From an uncultured Bacteroidales bacterium (lineage in GTDB: Bacteria > Bacteroidota > Bacteroidia > Bacteroidales > Bacteroidaceae), in NCBI GenBank assembly GCA_902799655.1, contig CADCBH010000029.1, positions 1 to 47,353 of the forward strand: a stretch of DNA of 47,353 nucleotides, in the 5' to 3' direction. Shown one piece after another: positions 1 to 8,000 of the stretch (position 1 is its first letter; each line of letters begins with the position of its first letter). The position numbers and the translations under genes were made by a program. The notes beneath the pieces were generated by a model. It made no database searches. It had not been told where the DNA came from and was given only the letters and a program-made list of their open reading frames with translations.

Positions 1-104
1 TAAAAAATAATAAAGTTTAATTTGATTTAGACGCTTCAGGTTGCGAAAGCTGCCCTAAACAGCTGTTTTTAAGCCTGGACGTCATAATTGACAGTTTACC
101 ACAG

Positions 105-159
105 ATTTCCATAATTCACAACCACATCACGAAACGGGAAAACGGCACAACGGGAAAAC
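105..159. repeat. Left copy of the island-flanking inverted repeat
   Basis: Positions 129-159 match the reverse complement of 11952-11982 at 30 of 31 positions. The match resumes outward as ATTTCCATAA (105-114 here, reverse complement at 11982-11991), interrupted here by about 14 extra bases. Each copy is built from two AACGGGAAAACG-type units. It may be a boundary of the accessory block or a member of a dispersed repeat family. Confidence 0.6.
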
Positions 160-211
160 GCATGTGTTTTGCTATTGAAAGCCCCATGATCGCAAAAACA
201 TGTGTCTTGTC

Positions 212-236
212 ATTGTGAACGCAGTGAGTTCACAAT
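212..236. repeat. Stem-loop with GCAGTGA loop, copy 1
   Basis: A perfect 9-bp stem (ATTGTGAAC paired with GTTCACAAT) closes the loop GCAGTGA. The same loop recurs at 584-608 on a stem of different sequence, which suggests the structure is what is conserved. It may be a REP-like element or part of an RNA. Confidence 0.5.
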
Positions 237-583
237 CTTTTTGTCCCCCAACTTGGGCGAATTTTTGACTATTCATACTGAAAAGGTTGTCTCTATTCCT
301 AAGAACGTTGACTCTATTCCTGAAATAGTTGACTTTTTCGCGCTATAATTTTGTTATTTCTCAGAAAAGTTGTTGAAGGATTCGAAGCATAAGAAAAGAG
401 TTGCCACGAACCTGACAACTCCTCCGATCGGGGACACCCCAATCCCAATAAATGGAACACGTCCATTGTTCTGTGTGCAAAGATAGACATTTTCTCTAAT
501 CTTCTAAGGTTTTGTTCCATACTTTTAAGTTTTTTAATCAAAAAGTCAGGCAATGACTGACTTTTCCCCATACTTTTACCCTA

Positions 584-608
584 TTTTACACGCAGTGAGT
601 GCAAAATC
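584..608. repeat. Stem-loop with GCAGTGA loop, copy 2
   Basis: The arms are ATTTTACAC and GTGCAAAAT, with one mismatch over 9 bp, around the loop GCAGTGA. As in copy 1, CTT follows the 3' arm. The stem bases differ from copy 1 in a compensating way. Confidence 0.45.
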
Positions 609-683
609 TTGATTTGTTCAATCAATTGACGGGGCAAATTGCCCGTATTATTAAATAATGTGTAAATTCTGAATTAATTCACT

Positions 684-711
684 TTTGTCTCAGAAATTAT
701 TCGTATCTTTG
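684..711 (+). promoter_or_regulatory. Promoter for the GIY-YIG gene
   Basis: The -7 box TATCTTTG lies at 704-711 and a TTTG lies at 684-687. The 16-nt spacer is shorter than the usual 19-21, so the -33 assignment is uncertain. The start codon is 34 bases downstream of the -7 box. Confidence 0.5.
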
Positions 712-745
712 CAAATTAAAGACAATAATGTTGGCACTATAAGAT

Positions 746-1681
746 ATGGCAAAAACGATACATACGATACTATATGATGACGTACTCGATGGCTCCAAGA
801 TTATCGAGATGGATAATTGTGTGTGCCAATTGAGCGTCATCAGGCGTGGTTATACTGAGTTCATCAAGGATATGAAGGAAGAACTGTCAAAGCCAGCACT
901 ATACATTCTTCTTAATCGCGAGAATAGAAAGGCGTATGTTGGAGAAACGGACGTATTCTTCAAAAGGATAGCTAACCATACAGCTAACAAGGAATTCTGG
1001 GATGAAGCATTGGCGTTTACGGCTAACGACAATTCGCTCACAACGACTGAAGTGAAATATTTGGAGTCGCTTTCGTATGAGACAGCCAAGCAGGCACAAT
1101 CGTACGATTTGTCAGAGAACTCACAGGCACCAACGCGCCCACATGCAACGAAGTCACAGGAAATAAAAATCAAGGAGTTTTTCAAATATGTGACTTTGCT
1201 GACCAAATTTGTGGGATGCGATTTGTTTGAGAAGAATCGCGATAGTCATCAAGGGACACAGCCTGTTCACAAGCCTATTAAATTGGATTTGGAGGTTAAT
1301 GCAGATGACTTGAAGGGAAGAGTTTCTATCCGGCTGAATGGAACAGAATACAAAACTAAAGGCTTGATGGGCTTTGCCATCGTGAAGGAATATTTGAAGG
1401 CTCATCCTCAAACCACCATCGAAGAGTTGAAAGATACGTTCCACAATGCCTTGCTTGGCAGATGGGGTGCCTGGAACTTCATCGAGGATGATATTGAGGC
1501 AGCTCGAAATTTGAAGGAAGAGACTTCTATGTATAGGCATCTTCTGAAAGAAGAGTATATTCTGATCAGCGGCGATGGTGTGAAATTCGTTGTCTCGAAC
1601 CAATGGGAGAAAGCGAATGTCCTGAATCTTTTGCAGATTGCAAAGAATGAAGGATGGAGTTATGAGATTGTAAGGCAATAA
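746..1681 (+). CDS. GIY-YIG nuclease domain protein with DUF4357-like C-terminus
   Basis: A 311-residue protein with a GIY-YIG endonuclease fold in its first half. The motif reads LYILL (52-56) then AYVGE (64-68), followed by the expected Arg in FFKRI (74), a His at 78 and a candidate catalytic Glu at about 102. The second half (around 175-270) has a segment like DUF4357, a domain that often accompanies restriction or defence nucleases. It sits 97 bp upstream of a restriction endonuclease gene on the same strand, so a role in cutting or processing foreign DNA is likely. This is inferred from family and context. The ATG follows a clear Bacteroidetes -7 box. Whether it belongs to the downstream restriction system or acts alone cannot be told. 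Confidence 0.8.
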   Translation: MAKTIHTILYDDVLDGSKIIEMDNCVCQLSVIRRGYTEFIKDMKEELSKPALYILLNRENRKAYVGETDVFFKRIANHTANKEFWDEALAFTANDNSLTTTEVKYLESLSYETAKQAQSYDLSENSQAPTRPHATKSQEIKIKEFFKYVTLLTKFVGCDLFEKNRDSHQGTQPVHKPIKLDLEVNADDLKGRVSIRLNGTEYKTKGLMGFAIVKEYLKAHPQTTIEELKDTFHNALLGRWGAWNFIEDDIEAARNLKEETSMYRHLLKEEYILISGDGVKFVVSNQWEKANVLNLLQIAKNEGWSYEIVRQ

Positions 1682-1778
1682 AACATTAACCCCGAAGTAT
1701 GCGTAAGCAGGGACAACGGGGTGTTACGGTGCAAAGGTAAGAATAAAAACTGAAATAAAAAATAAATTAGTAAATATT

Positions 1779-2495
1779 ATGACTGAAGAGCAAAAACAAC
1801 AGATTATAGAAAGCGGAAAAACATATTTCCGTGAAATAATCATTCCAAATCATTTGAAGAATATGGAAAAACTGCATCTGAGCAGCTTTACCATCAATCC
1901 TTTCTTAGTAAATTATCTGGCATCATTCTTGTGCGGTAATACTGAACCTGAATCTTTGGCAAAAGCTTTACTCTATCCAAGGATTCTTGGCACGAGTATA
2001 AATACAAGCTTTGGTCAAAACGTTCAAATCTTTGTATCTCAGATGGCAGCATCTGCAGGCTCTGCATCAGGTATCGACGGCATCGATATTGAATTCATAG
2101 ATGCGCTTGACGGCAGAAAGAAATACTGTCAATGTAAAGCAGGCCCTAATACCATTAATAGCCCAGATGTTGCAACGATAATGGGGCATTTTGGCCATTT
2201 GCAAAATAAGGCACGTTTAGATAGGCTTCCTCTTCAAATCGACGATATGATTGTTGGCGTTTTATACGGTGAGCCGGAAGAATTATCTGCTAATTATAAA
2301 AATATAGACAAGACATATCCTGTTTATTGTGGTGCTGAGTTTTGGGAGCATGTGACAGGTGACAAACAGTTCTATCATAGATTGACGAAAGCATTCGGAG
2401 AGGTCGTTGAAGAAGATGGTGTTGATGCCCGCATTCATCTCTCTGAAAAAATAACAGAATTGGCTAACGAGATTCGTGCAAAAGGAGGGCTATAA
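1779..2495 (+). CDS. Type II restriction endonuclease, PmeII/EcoO109I-like
   Basis: A 238-residue protein resembling the PmeII-type restriction endonucleases, with segments also reminiscent of EcoO109I (the SINPF-like start of the domain, the DD-hydrophobic-GVLYG strand and an EFW segment near the C-terminus). The likely PD-(D/E)xK active site is GIDIEF (101-106; Asp103, Glu105) followed by the strand YCQCKAG (116-122), with Gln118 and Lys120 in the xExK positions. It would cleave unmethylated duplex DNA at a site also recognised by the methyltransferase that starts 2 bp after its stop codon. That spacing implies translational coupling. The recognition site cannot be read from the sequence. 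Confidence 0.8.
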   Translation: MTEEQKQQIIESGKTYFREIIIPNHLKNMEKLHLSSFTINPFLVNYLASFLCGNTEPESLAKALLYPRILGTSINTSFGQNVQIFVSQMAASAGSASGIDGIDIEFIDALDGRKKYCQCKAGPNTINSPDVATIMGHFGHLQNKARLDRLPLQIDDMIVGVLYGEPEELSANYKNIDKTYPVYCGAEFWEHVTGDKQFYHRLTKAFGEVVEEDGVDARIHLSEKITELANEIRAKGGL

Positions 2496-2497
2496 TT

Positions 2498-4252
2498 ATG
2501 CCAACATTTTTATCTGCAACGAACTTAGCCGACCTTACGGGAACCTCACTTGCTACAACGCAGAAGTGGGGCGAGAGCGGCGTATATCCTTATCATAGGA
2601 ACGAAAAGGGCAAAGAGGGCTTCTACATGGAGGAACTTACTGATGTGGAGCCTGTACGCATGATGCTTGACACCAATTGGGATGAAGAGTTTCATGTTGC
2701 GCCTCTTCGCGACTTTACTTCTGTAGAACTATTTGCTGGTGCTGGAGGTTTGGCGCTTGGTATGCATTTGGCTGGTTTCCGTCATGTGCTACTGAACGAA
2801 ATGGATGCTATGGCCTGCCAGACACTCAGACGCAATCACCCTGAATGGAATGTGTTGGAGGGTGACATTCATCAGGTGGACTTCACTCCGCTTCGTGGCA
2901 AAGTGGACTTTCTTTCAGGTGGTTTCCCTTGCCAGGCTTTCTCATACGCAGGCAAAAAAGGCGGTCTCAACGATACTCGTGGTACCCTGTTCTTTGAGTT
3001 GGCTCGCGCAGTTCGTGAAATTCAGCCAAAAGTGTTCATGGGCGAAAACGTAAAGGGTCTGTTGTCACATGAAGACGGAAGGACACTTGATATTATCCGT
3101 AATGCCATTGCAGAACTTGGTTACACACTTGTTGAGCCTCGTGTGCTGAAGGCAATTATGTACCAAGTCCCACAGAAACGCGAACGATTAATACTCATTG
3201 CTATTCGAAATGACATCTATGAACAAGGTTTCCGTTTCAGGTGGCCTGATCCATATCGTCGAGTAATGACGCTACGTGACGCATTCTTTAGCGGTGAACT
3301 ATTTGATAAAGATGTGCCTGAGTCTGAAGGTCAACTTTATCCTGCCAAGAAAGCCCGCGTGATGGCAATGGTTCCAGAGGGTGGTGATTGGCGTGACCTG
3401 CCTGTAGAGGAACAAAAAGAATATATGGGTGGAAGTTTCTATCTTGGAGGTGGTAAAACAGGAATGGCTCGCCGTCTTTCAATGGACGAACCTTCGCTGA
3501 CATTAACCTGCGCACCTGCTCAGAAACAAACGGAACGCTGTCACCCAACAGAGACACGTCCTTTGACTGTTCGCGAGTATGCACGCATTCAGACCTTCCC
3601 AGACTACTGGGAGTTTGAAGGTAACATGGCCGACCAGTACAAGCAGATTGGTAACGCCGTACCTGTGAATCTCGCATTTGCCATTGGACGTTCTCTGATA
3701 CGTCTTTTCAATGAGATTGATGCGCAGTATCCTGAGGAGAGTCAGTATGAAGAGGCTGATAAGGCAGGACACGAAATGCTTCCTCCACAACTCTTTGAAC
3801 TTGATATGTTCGATATGCACGAGCAATATCCTAAGAATGTCAGCATCATTAACAACCCATTCGCTCACAAGAAGAACATTGACAATAGTGATCTTGATGA
3901 CTCGAAGAACGTTCTGGTAAGTCTTGTGCCTGACAAGTATATCGAACCCTATACCCATCAGCGTGCAAAAGCATACTTTACAGGCAAAAAATTCCCTTCA
4001 ACGGTAAAGCTCAACAAACTCTACTATTTCATGCCTTACACAAAAGGCAAGGGTATTCGTGACCTGTATCAGATTGAAGTTGCTCGTGTTGGTACAAAGC
4101 ACGAGTTTGTGGAAACTGCTGATGAGAATGACTTCCGTCTGGTGTTTGAGATTAAGTTCGTCAAGCAATTGTTCGAGGACTACAAGCCTATCAAGTTGAT
4201 GATTTGGCGCACGTTTACAGACACGAATTTGAGAGCCATATTGGCGATGTAA
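2498..4252 (+). CDS. DNA (cytosine-5)-methyltransferase with N-terminal HTH-like domain
   Basis: A 584-residue C5-cytosine methyltransferase with the motifs in canonical order: SAM-binding LFAGAGGLALG (78-88), the PCQ loop with catalytic Cys145, ENV (183-185), QKRER (226-230), and the closing QIGNAVPVNL (about 388-397). The target-recognition region is short (about 290-370). Two parts are extra. Residues 1-60 look like a MerR-type winged helix-turn-helix (TNLADLTGTSLATTQKW), which could bind DNA and autoregulate, as known for some fused C5 methyltransferases. A tail of about 150 residues follows motif X and has no function I can name. It protects the host from the neighbouring endonuclease. 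The downstream gene starts 2 bp after the stop. Confidence 0.93.
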   Translation: MPTFLSATNLADLTGTSLATTQKWGESGVYPYHRNEKGKEGFYMEELTDVEPVRMMLDTNWDEEFHVAPLRDFTSVELFAGAGGLALGMHLAGFRHVLLNEMDAMACQTLRRNHPEWNVLEGDIHQVDFTPLRGKVDFLSGGFPCQAFSYAGKKGGLNDTRGTLFFELARAVREIQPKVFMGENVKGLLSHEDGRTLDIIRNAIAELGYTLVEPRVLKAIMYQVPQKRERLILIAIRNDIYEQGFRFRWPDPYRRVMTLRDAFFSGELFDKDVPESEGQLYPAKKARVMAMVPEGGDWRDLPVEEQKEYMGGSFYLGGGKTGMARRLSMDEPSLTLTCAPAQKQTERCHPTETRPLTVREYARIQTFPDYWEFEGNMADQYKQIGNAVPVNLAFAIGRSLIRLFNEIDAQYPEESQYEEADKAGHEMLPPQLFELDMFDMHEQYPKNVSIINNPFAHKKNIDNSDLDDSKNVLVSLVPDKYIEPYTHQRAKAYFTGKKFPSTVKLNKLYYFMPYTKGKGIRDLYQIEVARVGTKHEFVETADENDFRLVFEIKFVKQLFEDYKPIKLMIWRTFTDTNLRAILAM

Positions 4253-4254
4253 GT

Positions 4255-4554
4255 ATGATTAAGTTCCTCCAATCTTTCGACAAATACTACATCGGCATTG
4301 AGACTGCTGACGGCAGGAAGCATTGCATTCGTGGGTGGTATCTTGACCAAAGATTTGACCACAAGGAATGCCCCAAAGGTTTTCACATGTATGAGTTTCG
4401 TGAGGACGATGAGGATGAATGGGGATATATCGCTTTCATTGAACCACACGTATGGGTCAATCACTCTGGAACATTTGTTACTCGCACGAAGATACCCTTT
4501 GGCGAGAACGGCAACAAAAATGTGTTTGAAATCAGATACGGACACTTTTATTGA
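4255..4554 (+). CDS. Small conserved-looking protein coupled to the methyltransferase
   Basis: A 99-residue protein of unknown function, acidic and aromatic, with a Cys in DGRKHCIRGWYLD. ATG at 4255 is chosen because it lies 2 bp after the methyltransferase stop, the usual layout for coupled genes. The frame stays open further upstream to a TTG at 4204, overlapping the end of the methyltransferase, so a frameshift joining the two cannot be fully excluded. Neither end shows a known domain. Confidence 0.55.
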   Translation: MIKFLQSFDKYYIGIETADGRKHCIRGWYLDQRFDHKECPKGFHMYEFREDDEDEWGYIAFIEPHVWVNHSGTFVTRTKIPFGENGNKNVFEIRYGHFY

Positions 4555-4593
4555 TTATTTACGGAAACGAACAATTCAACAAGGTAGCATAAT

Positions 4594-5265
4594 ATGAAGA
4601 TAGAAAAACTACCGCGAGATTTTGTTTATACTGATCGTCGCACGCTGGATGACTTTCTGCGTAGCGACGATTTGAATAAAGAGCTGTATAAGGTATATCT
4701 CCGAGTAAAGGATAGACCTTATTATTTCAAGTTCGATGCAGAGAAAGCTTTCAACGAGGCATATTATATTGCCACGTTGGCAATGTATGACCCTCACCCA
4801 GAACTCAACGTCAGGGAGTGGCTGTGGATAGCAAAAGGCAATATGGGCTGGAGGTATGCGGCTAATCTTGTGATGTCGATGGTATATGCCATTTTATATC
4901 TTCAAGAGGATCGCCCTGAGAAGATTGATTATGTGCTTCAACTAATGGAGGGGCAGGACTATGGTGAGGACTATTTTGGCGCGTTTGATGCAATGGCTCA
5001 TTCTATTACAGCAAGATACAATAGTGACCTTATTCCCCATCCCCATCCTGTAGCAGAACTTACCCAAACTCTTTGGGACTGGAAAGATATTACAGAAGAT
5101 TATGAGCAGGACACTATACGAGAGTTATTAGCTCTTTTCCCATCAAAGGAAGAGAAATTGAAGCTGATAGACGTCATCGAAGAGAAAAGATTTGAGCCGC
5201 AAGCAACGCTAATAGGTTCTGATCAAGTTCTTTTGGAATATGACCCAGATAGTTTACCCTTTTAA
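4594..5265 (+). CDS. Unknown protein, first gene after the restriction-modification set
   Basis: A 223-residue soluble protein that I do not recognise. It is rich in Asp/Glu and aromatic residues, has no signal peptide, and looks helical through its middle (ANLVMSMVYAILYLQ, about 90-104). It starts 39 bp after the previous gene and is followed after 13 bp by the next, so it is very probably part of the same transcript. Position suggests a link to the restriction-modification block or to the motif-sharing proteins that follow. Confidence 0.6.
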   Translation: MKIEKLPRDFVYTDRRTLDDFLRSDDLNKELYKVYLRVKDRPYYFKFDAEKAFNEAYYIATLAMYDPHPELNVREWLWIAKGNMGWRYAANLVMSMVYAILYLQEDRPEKIDYVLQLMEGQDYGEDYFGAFDAMAHSITARYNSDLIPHPHPVAELTQTLWDWKDITEDYEQDTIRELLALFPSKEEKLKLIDVIEEKRFEPQATLIGSDQVLLEYDPDSLPF

Positions 5266-5278
5266 AAAGAAGTGGAAG

Positions 5279-5932
5279 ATGAAAGCTGATAAAGAGTTTT
5301 TTGACATACTTCGCAAAGAGGTAGAAGGCTTGCAACCAAGTAAGCAAGAAATTGACCCAAAGCTCCAGATGGAGGCATACGCTAACAAAAAAGTTGGCCA
5401 TGCTATCAAGGTAACTCAGGAGATAATGAAAGAGACTGTTATCCGTCAGAAAGATAACATCATCTCATCATTACAAGAAAAAATTGAGGGACTGGAATCG
5501 CAGTTGTCTATTATGAAAAAGGCCAATGACGAGTTGGTTAATAAAAATAAGAATTTGGCGGCTTTGGTTGACTATTATGAGAACCCACCATTGCCTCCAG
5601 AAATGGAAGAGGATGAAGGTAAGCCCATTGAGATGCCGTTAGATTCACTATTGGCTATACCTGTCATTGCTAATTATGCCAAAGACGCTTGTGACATTCA
5701 AGATGCAAAAGCTATTAAGATGATGCTTCGTGAGTTGGTGCGTAATCCAAGTAAAGGCGATGAGGAAGCCATTTCAGGAATCCTTACTGATTTTATTGAA
5801 CCTCAGAAGAAACCAACAAGTGTGAAGATTGAACACAAATATGAGGATGGGGCTCAACATAATGACCACAGTAGGCACTTGAATGTGAATAGCGATGAGG
5901 ATGGGACTCAAAAACTAATTGATAAAATCTAA
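5279..5932 (+). CDS. Unknown coiled-coil protein with C-terminal His/Asp motif
   Basis: A 217-residue protein of unknown function. ATG 5279 is preferred over ATG 5240 because 5240 would overlap the upstream gene and 5279 is preceded by a purine-rich stretch. Residues about 45-95 form a probable coiled coil (IISSLQEKIEGLESQLSIM). A Pro/Glu-rich linker follows, then a small helical domain. The C-terminus carries Y188-x-x-G-A-x-H194-N-D196-H-S-R-H200-L-N-V, a motif found again in the next two proteins. The next gene starts 2 bp after the stop. The shared tail may mediate assembly or metal binding; this is inference. Confidence 0.65.
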   Translation: MKADKEFFDILRKEVEGLQPSKQEIDPKLQMEAYANKKVGHAIKVTQEIMKETVIRQKDNIISSLQEKIEGLESQLSIMKKANDELVNKNKNLAALVDYYENPPLPPEMEEDEGKPIEMPLDSLLAIPVIANYAKDACDIQDAKAIKMMLRELVRNPSKGDEEAISGILTDFIEPQKKPTSVKIEHKYEDGAQHNDHSRHLNVNSDEDGTQKLIDKI

Positions 5933-5934
5933 TT

Positions 5935-7182
5935 ATGATGAATTATTGGGATGAATATGTTATAATACCTATCAAAGAATGTTTTGAAGGTTATCGAGAA
6001 ATAAGGGGAGGTGATTCAATAAACATTGAACGATCTGTAAATGCATGTACAGAAGATAACGATCAGATTTATCTGCTGGATTCTTTGAAGGATATTTACC
6101 GCGACTATTGTCTTGGCAAATGGAGAAATGTATGGCTTCAAGGAGTCATGAATAGAATGGTGGCTTTCGATGGTATTCATGGAAAGGTTATCCCATCCTT
6201 TGATGTCGTTGATTTGGCTTTTTCGTGGGCAAAAAATAATGAGAGTGTTAGACTGGATGAATTTATTGATATACTGACCACTTATGATCGTTTGTCGGCT
6301 GATGAAGACTGGGAACAATTAGAAAATCGTGTAAACGACGAATTGAGAAAGCTGAAAGTCTACGGAGATCAAACAAAAAGTGGATATCTGGCACTGCTTC
6401 ATGCTTTCATTCGAATAAGAAGAGATTTCGGCGACAGTAACTTAGACAAACAGGACGAGTTGTTAAAATTGCTGGAAAGACACTGGGATTTCTTGAAATT
6501 GGTCTATTCCGTTATGATTCGACGTATTGTTGATAATGGAAACAGAGACTTCGCTGCCATTGCAAATAATATGAGGGTGCAGAAAAGTAACCACAAGTAC
6601 GTTTACATCTTCTATGCAGCCTTGAAAGAACGTATAGATGATTTATCTGATACTGAGGATGGAAAATCTAAAATCAACAGACATCTGAAAGAACTCTTAA
6701 AGATTCAAAAGGATACACCTCAGGACAATGAAACATTAGATGAACTTTGCACAACATTGTTCCCTGAAGAACTAAGACAATTCCTCGACAAGAACAACAT
6801 TAAGAGCTATGACGAAGTAATGAGCGAACTACAGGAAATGAAAGCCAAAGTTGATTCTTTGAATTCACAAGTAGCTCAAATGGCACAAAGAATGGCAGAT
6901 GCAATCAAAGCATCAATCCCTGTAGAAAACATTGAGGTTGAATTGCTGAGATTACAGCCTGGTACCAGTTACGATGTATTCACACAAGTAAACTCTCTTC
7001 TGACGGGTACTAAGGCTTGGATGGAACGTGCTAACGAAATCAAGCAGAAGATTTTAGATAAGCGCGACAATCCTACCATCGTAAAAGGCAACTACTATGC
7101 GTCAGGCTCACACCATGATGATAAGAGTCGCCACATTGAGATTGATAAAAATGATGACTTACCCAAATTACCTGAGAAATGA
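5935..7182 (+). CDS. Unknown large helical protein with C-terminal His/Asp motif
   Basis: A 415-residue protein of unknown function, mostly helical by composition. A coiled-coil-like stretch lies around 277-306 (VMSELQEMKAKVDSLNSQV). The C-terminus has Y388-x-x-G-S-x-H394-D-D396-K-S-R-H400-I-E-I, matching the tail of the preceding protein and the head of the next. Two ATGs are available (5935 and 5938). Its last codons overlap the start of the next gene in an ATGA arrangement, so the two are translationally coupled. No catalytic motif of a nuclease, ATPase or protease is visible. Confidence 0.65.
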   Translation: MMNYWDEYVIIPIKECFEGYREIRGGDSINIERSVNACTEDNDQIYLLDSLKDIYRDYCLGKWRNVWLQGVMNRMVAFDGIHGKVIPSFDVVDLAFSWAKNNESVRLDEFIDILTTYDRLSADEDWEQLENRVNDELRKLKVYGDQTKSGYLALLHAFIRIRRDFGDSNLDKQDELLKLLERHWDFLKLVYSVMIRRIVDNGNRDFAAIANNMRVQKSNHKYVYIFYAALKERIDDLSDTEDGKSKINRHLKELLKIQKDTPQDNETLDELCTTLFPEELRQFLDKNNIKSYDEVMSELQEMKAKVDSLNSQVAQMAQRMADAIKASIPVENIEVELLRLQPGTSYDVFTQVNSLLTGTKAWMERANEIKQKILDKRDNPTIVKGNYYASGSHHDDKSRHIEIDKNDDLPKLPEK

Positions 7183-7817
7183 GTAGCGAGAAATATCATT
7201 ATGAGCCGGGTGCTATCCACAACGACCACCACAAGGAGGTAAATATTGGCCAAGTGCCAGAGCGAGTACTGAACGATTTAATCAGGAATTTCTTCAAGGA
7301 CGATGCTGAGGAGGCAGAAGTGGTAGAGGAAATTGTGGATGATGGGACTCCTGCGCCTGAAGGAAAGGCTGAACCGTCTGCGCCTCCTGTAGTACAAGAG
7401 ACGTTTGCTGACAGGGTGAAGGCCATCATGCGCAAGGCGGCTACGAAAAACGGACAGCAGATAGAAACCAGCGCCAAAGGTCATGCGGGCGTGTACTTAT
7501 ATAATATAAATGCTGAGGCCTTTTGTAAGGCAATGGACGAGATGGTGAGCACGTATGGCGAGAAGCTGAAGGAACTGCTGGGTGGTTCGCTGAATTGTCT
7601 CCAGGTGACGAAGGTCTGTTTCTTTATAGGCAGCGTGGTCAGGATGCATGTTATCAACGATGTGAACTTGCAAACGGTTGATATGCTGTTTGCCTTTGAG
7701 GGGTATTACGACAACCTGCAAACTGTACAGGCGAAGCTTGGCGACAAGAAGGCCACTAGCGACCAAAACGTGGTTTTAGGCTATTTTGAGGGTCTTTTGA
7801 GGAAGTACACGGCTTGA
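7179..7817 (+). CDS. Unknown protein with N-terminal His/Asp motif
   Basis: A 212-residue protein. It opens with Y8-x-x-G-A-x-H14-N-D16-H-H-K-E20-V-N-I, the same motif that ends the two upstream proteins. A disordered acidic and Pro/Ala-rich linker (about 35-68) follows, then a C-terminal domain of about 140 residues with a hydrophobic core (VCFFIGSVVRMHVIN). It is the last gene of the packed cluster and is followed by a strong inverted-repeat region. I do not recognise the domain. The motif has moved from C- to N-terminus relative to its neighbours, suggesting a portable module. Confidence 0.65.
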   Translation: MSSEKYHYEPGAIHNDHHKEVNIGQVPERVLNDLIRNFFKDDAEEAEVVEEIVDDGTPAPEGKAEPSAPPVVQETFADRVKAIMRKAATKNGQQIETSAKGHAGVYLYNINAEAFCKAMDEMVSTYGEKLKELLGGSLNCLQVTKVCFFIGSVVRMHVINDVNLQTVDMLFAFEGYYDNLQTVQAKLGDKKATSDQNVVLGYFEGLLRKYTA

Positions 7818-7825
7818 ATAACCGT

Positions 7826-7910
7826 GAATAACTTTCAAGTTATTTAAAGTTATTCAGGAAGACTTTGATTATCAGCGAGTTGCTGATTTGAAGTTTTCCT
7901 GAATAACTTT
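7826..7910 (+). repeat. Nested inverted repeats able to form alternative hairpins
   Basis: Positions 7846-7860 and 7896-7910 are perfect 15-bp inverted repeats. Pairing continues imperfectly inward to ATCAGC (7871-7876) and GCTGAT (7882-7887). The outer 10-mer GAATAACTTT also occurs at 7826-7835, so 7846-7855 could pair either with 7826-7835 or with 7901-7910. It lies just after the motif-sharing gene cluster. It may act as a factor-dependent terminator, a structured RNA or a small element remnant. There is no strong T-run. Confidence 0.55.
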
Positions 7911-7940
7911 GTTTTTACCATTAGTTATTCAGAATCTTTG
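7908..7940 (+). promoter_or_regulatory. Probable promoter for the small-gene cluster
   Basis: TTTG (7908-7911), 21 nt, then AATCTTTG (7933-7940). This is one base off the TAnnTTTG consensus and has the right spacing. It overlaps the end of the inverted-repeat structure, so folding or protein binding there could affect initiation. Confidence 0.45.
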
Positions 7941-7942
7941 CA

Positions 7943-7967
7943 CCAGAGATTTCAAGTAAGTCTCTGG
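7943..7967 (+). promoter_or_regulatory. 5'-end hairpin of the small-gene transcript
   Basis: CCAGAGA (7943-7949) pairs perfectly with TCTCTGG (7961-7967). Given the preceding -7 box, transcription should begin almost exactly here, so the mRNA would start with this stem-loop, possibly for stability. Confidence 0.4.
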
Positions 7968-8000
7968 TTAATTTTTTATTCATTAAAAATATCAAAGGTT

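Larger units (their letters stand above)
1..683. other. Gene-free left flank of the accessory region
   Basis: No convincing gene is visible. The stretch is AT-rich. It holds the left copy of an inverted repeat (105-159), two stem-loops with the same 7-nt loop (212-236 and 584-608), and a short direct repeat around 288-332 in which a GTTGnCTCTATTCCT unit occurs twice. An 85-codon open frame on the minus strand (314-571) has no recognisable domain and no supporting context. Confidence 0.6.

Noticed and set aside
314-571. 85-codon open frame on the minus strand in the left flank
   Set aside because: No domain, no promoter in the right place, and composition like the surrounding AT-rich spacer.
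1732-1739. Minus-strand TACCTTTG box between the GIY-YIG gene and the endonuclease gene
   Set aside because: No -33 TTTG at the right distance and no gene to serve; an antisense RNA is possible but unsupported.
4195-4554. Possible frameshift fusing the methyltransferase to the following 99-residue protein
   Set aside because: Skipping one base near 4198 would join the frames, but the natural methyltransferase end (IWRTFTDTNL...) reads plausibly and ATG 4255 lies 2 bp after its stop, so two coupled genes are simpler. Homologue alignment would settle it.
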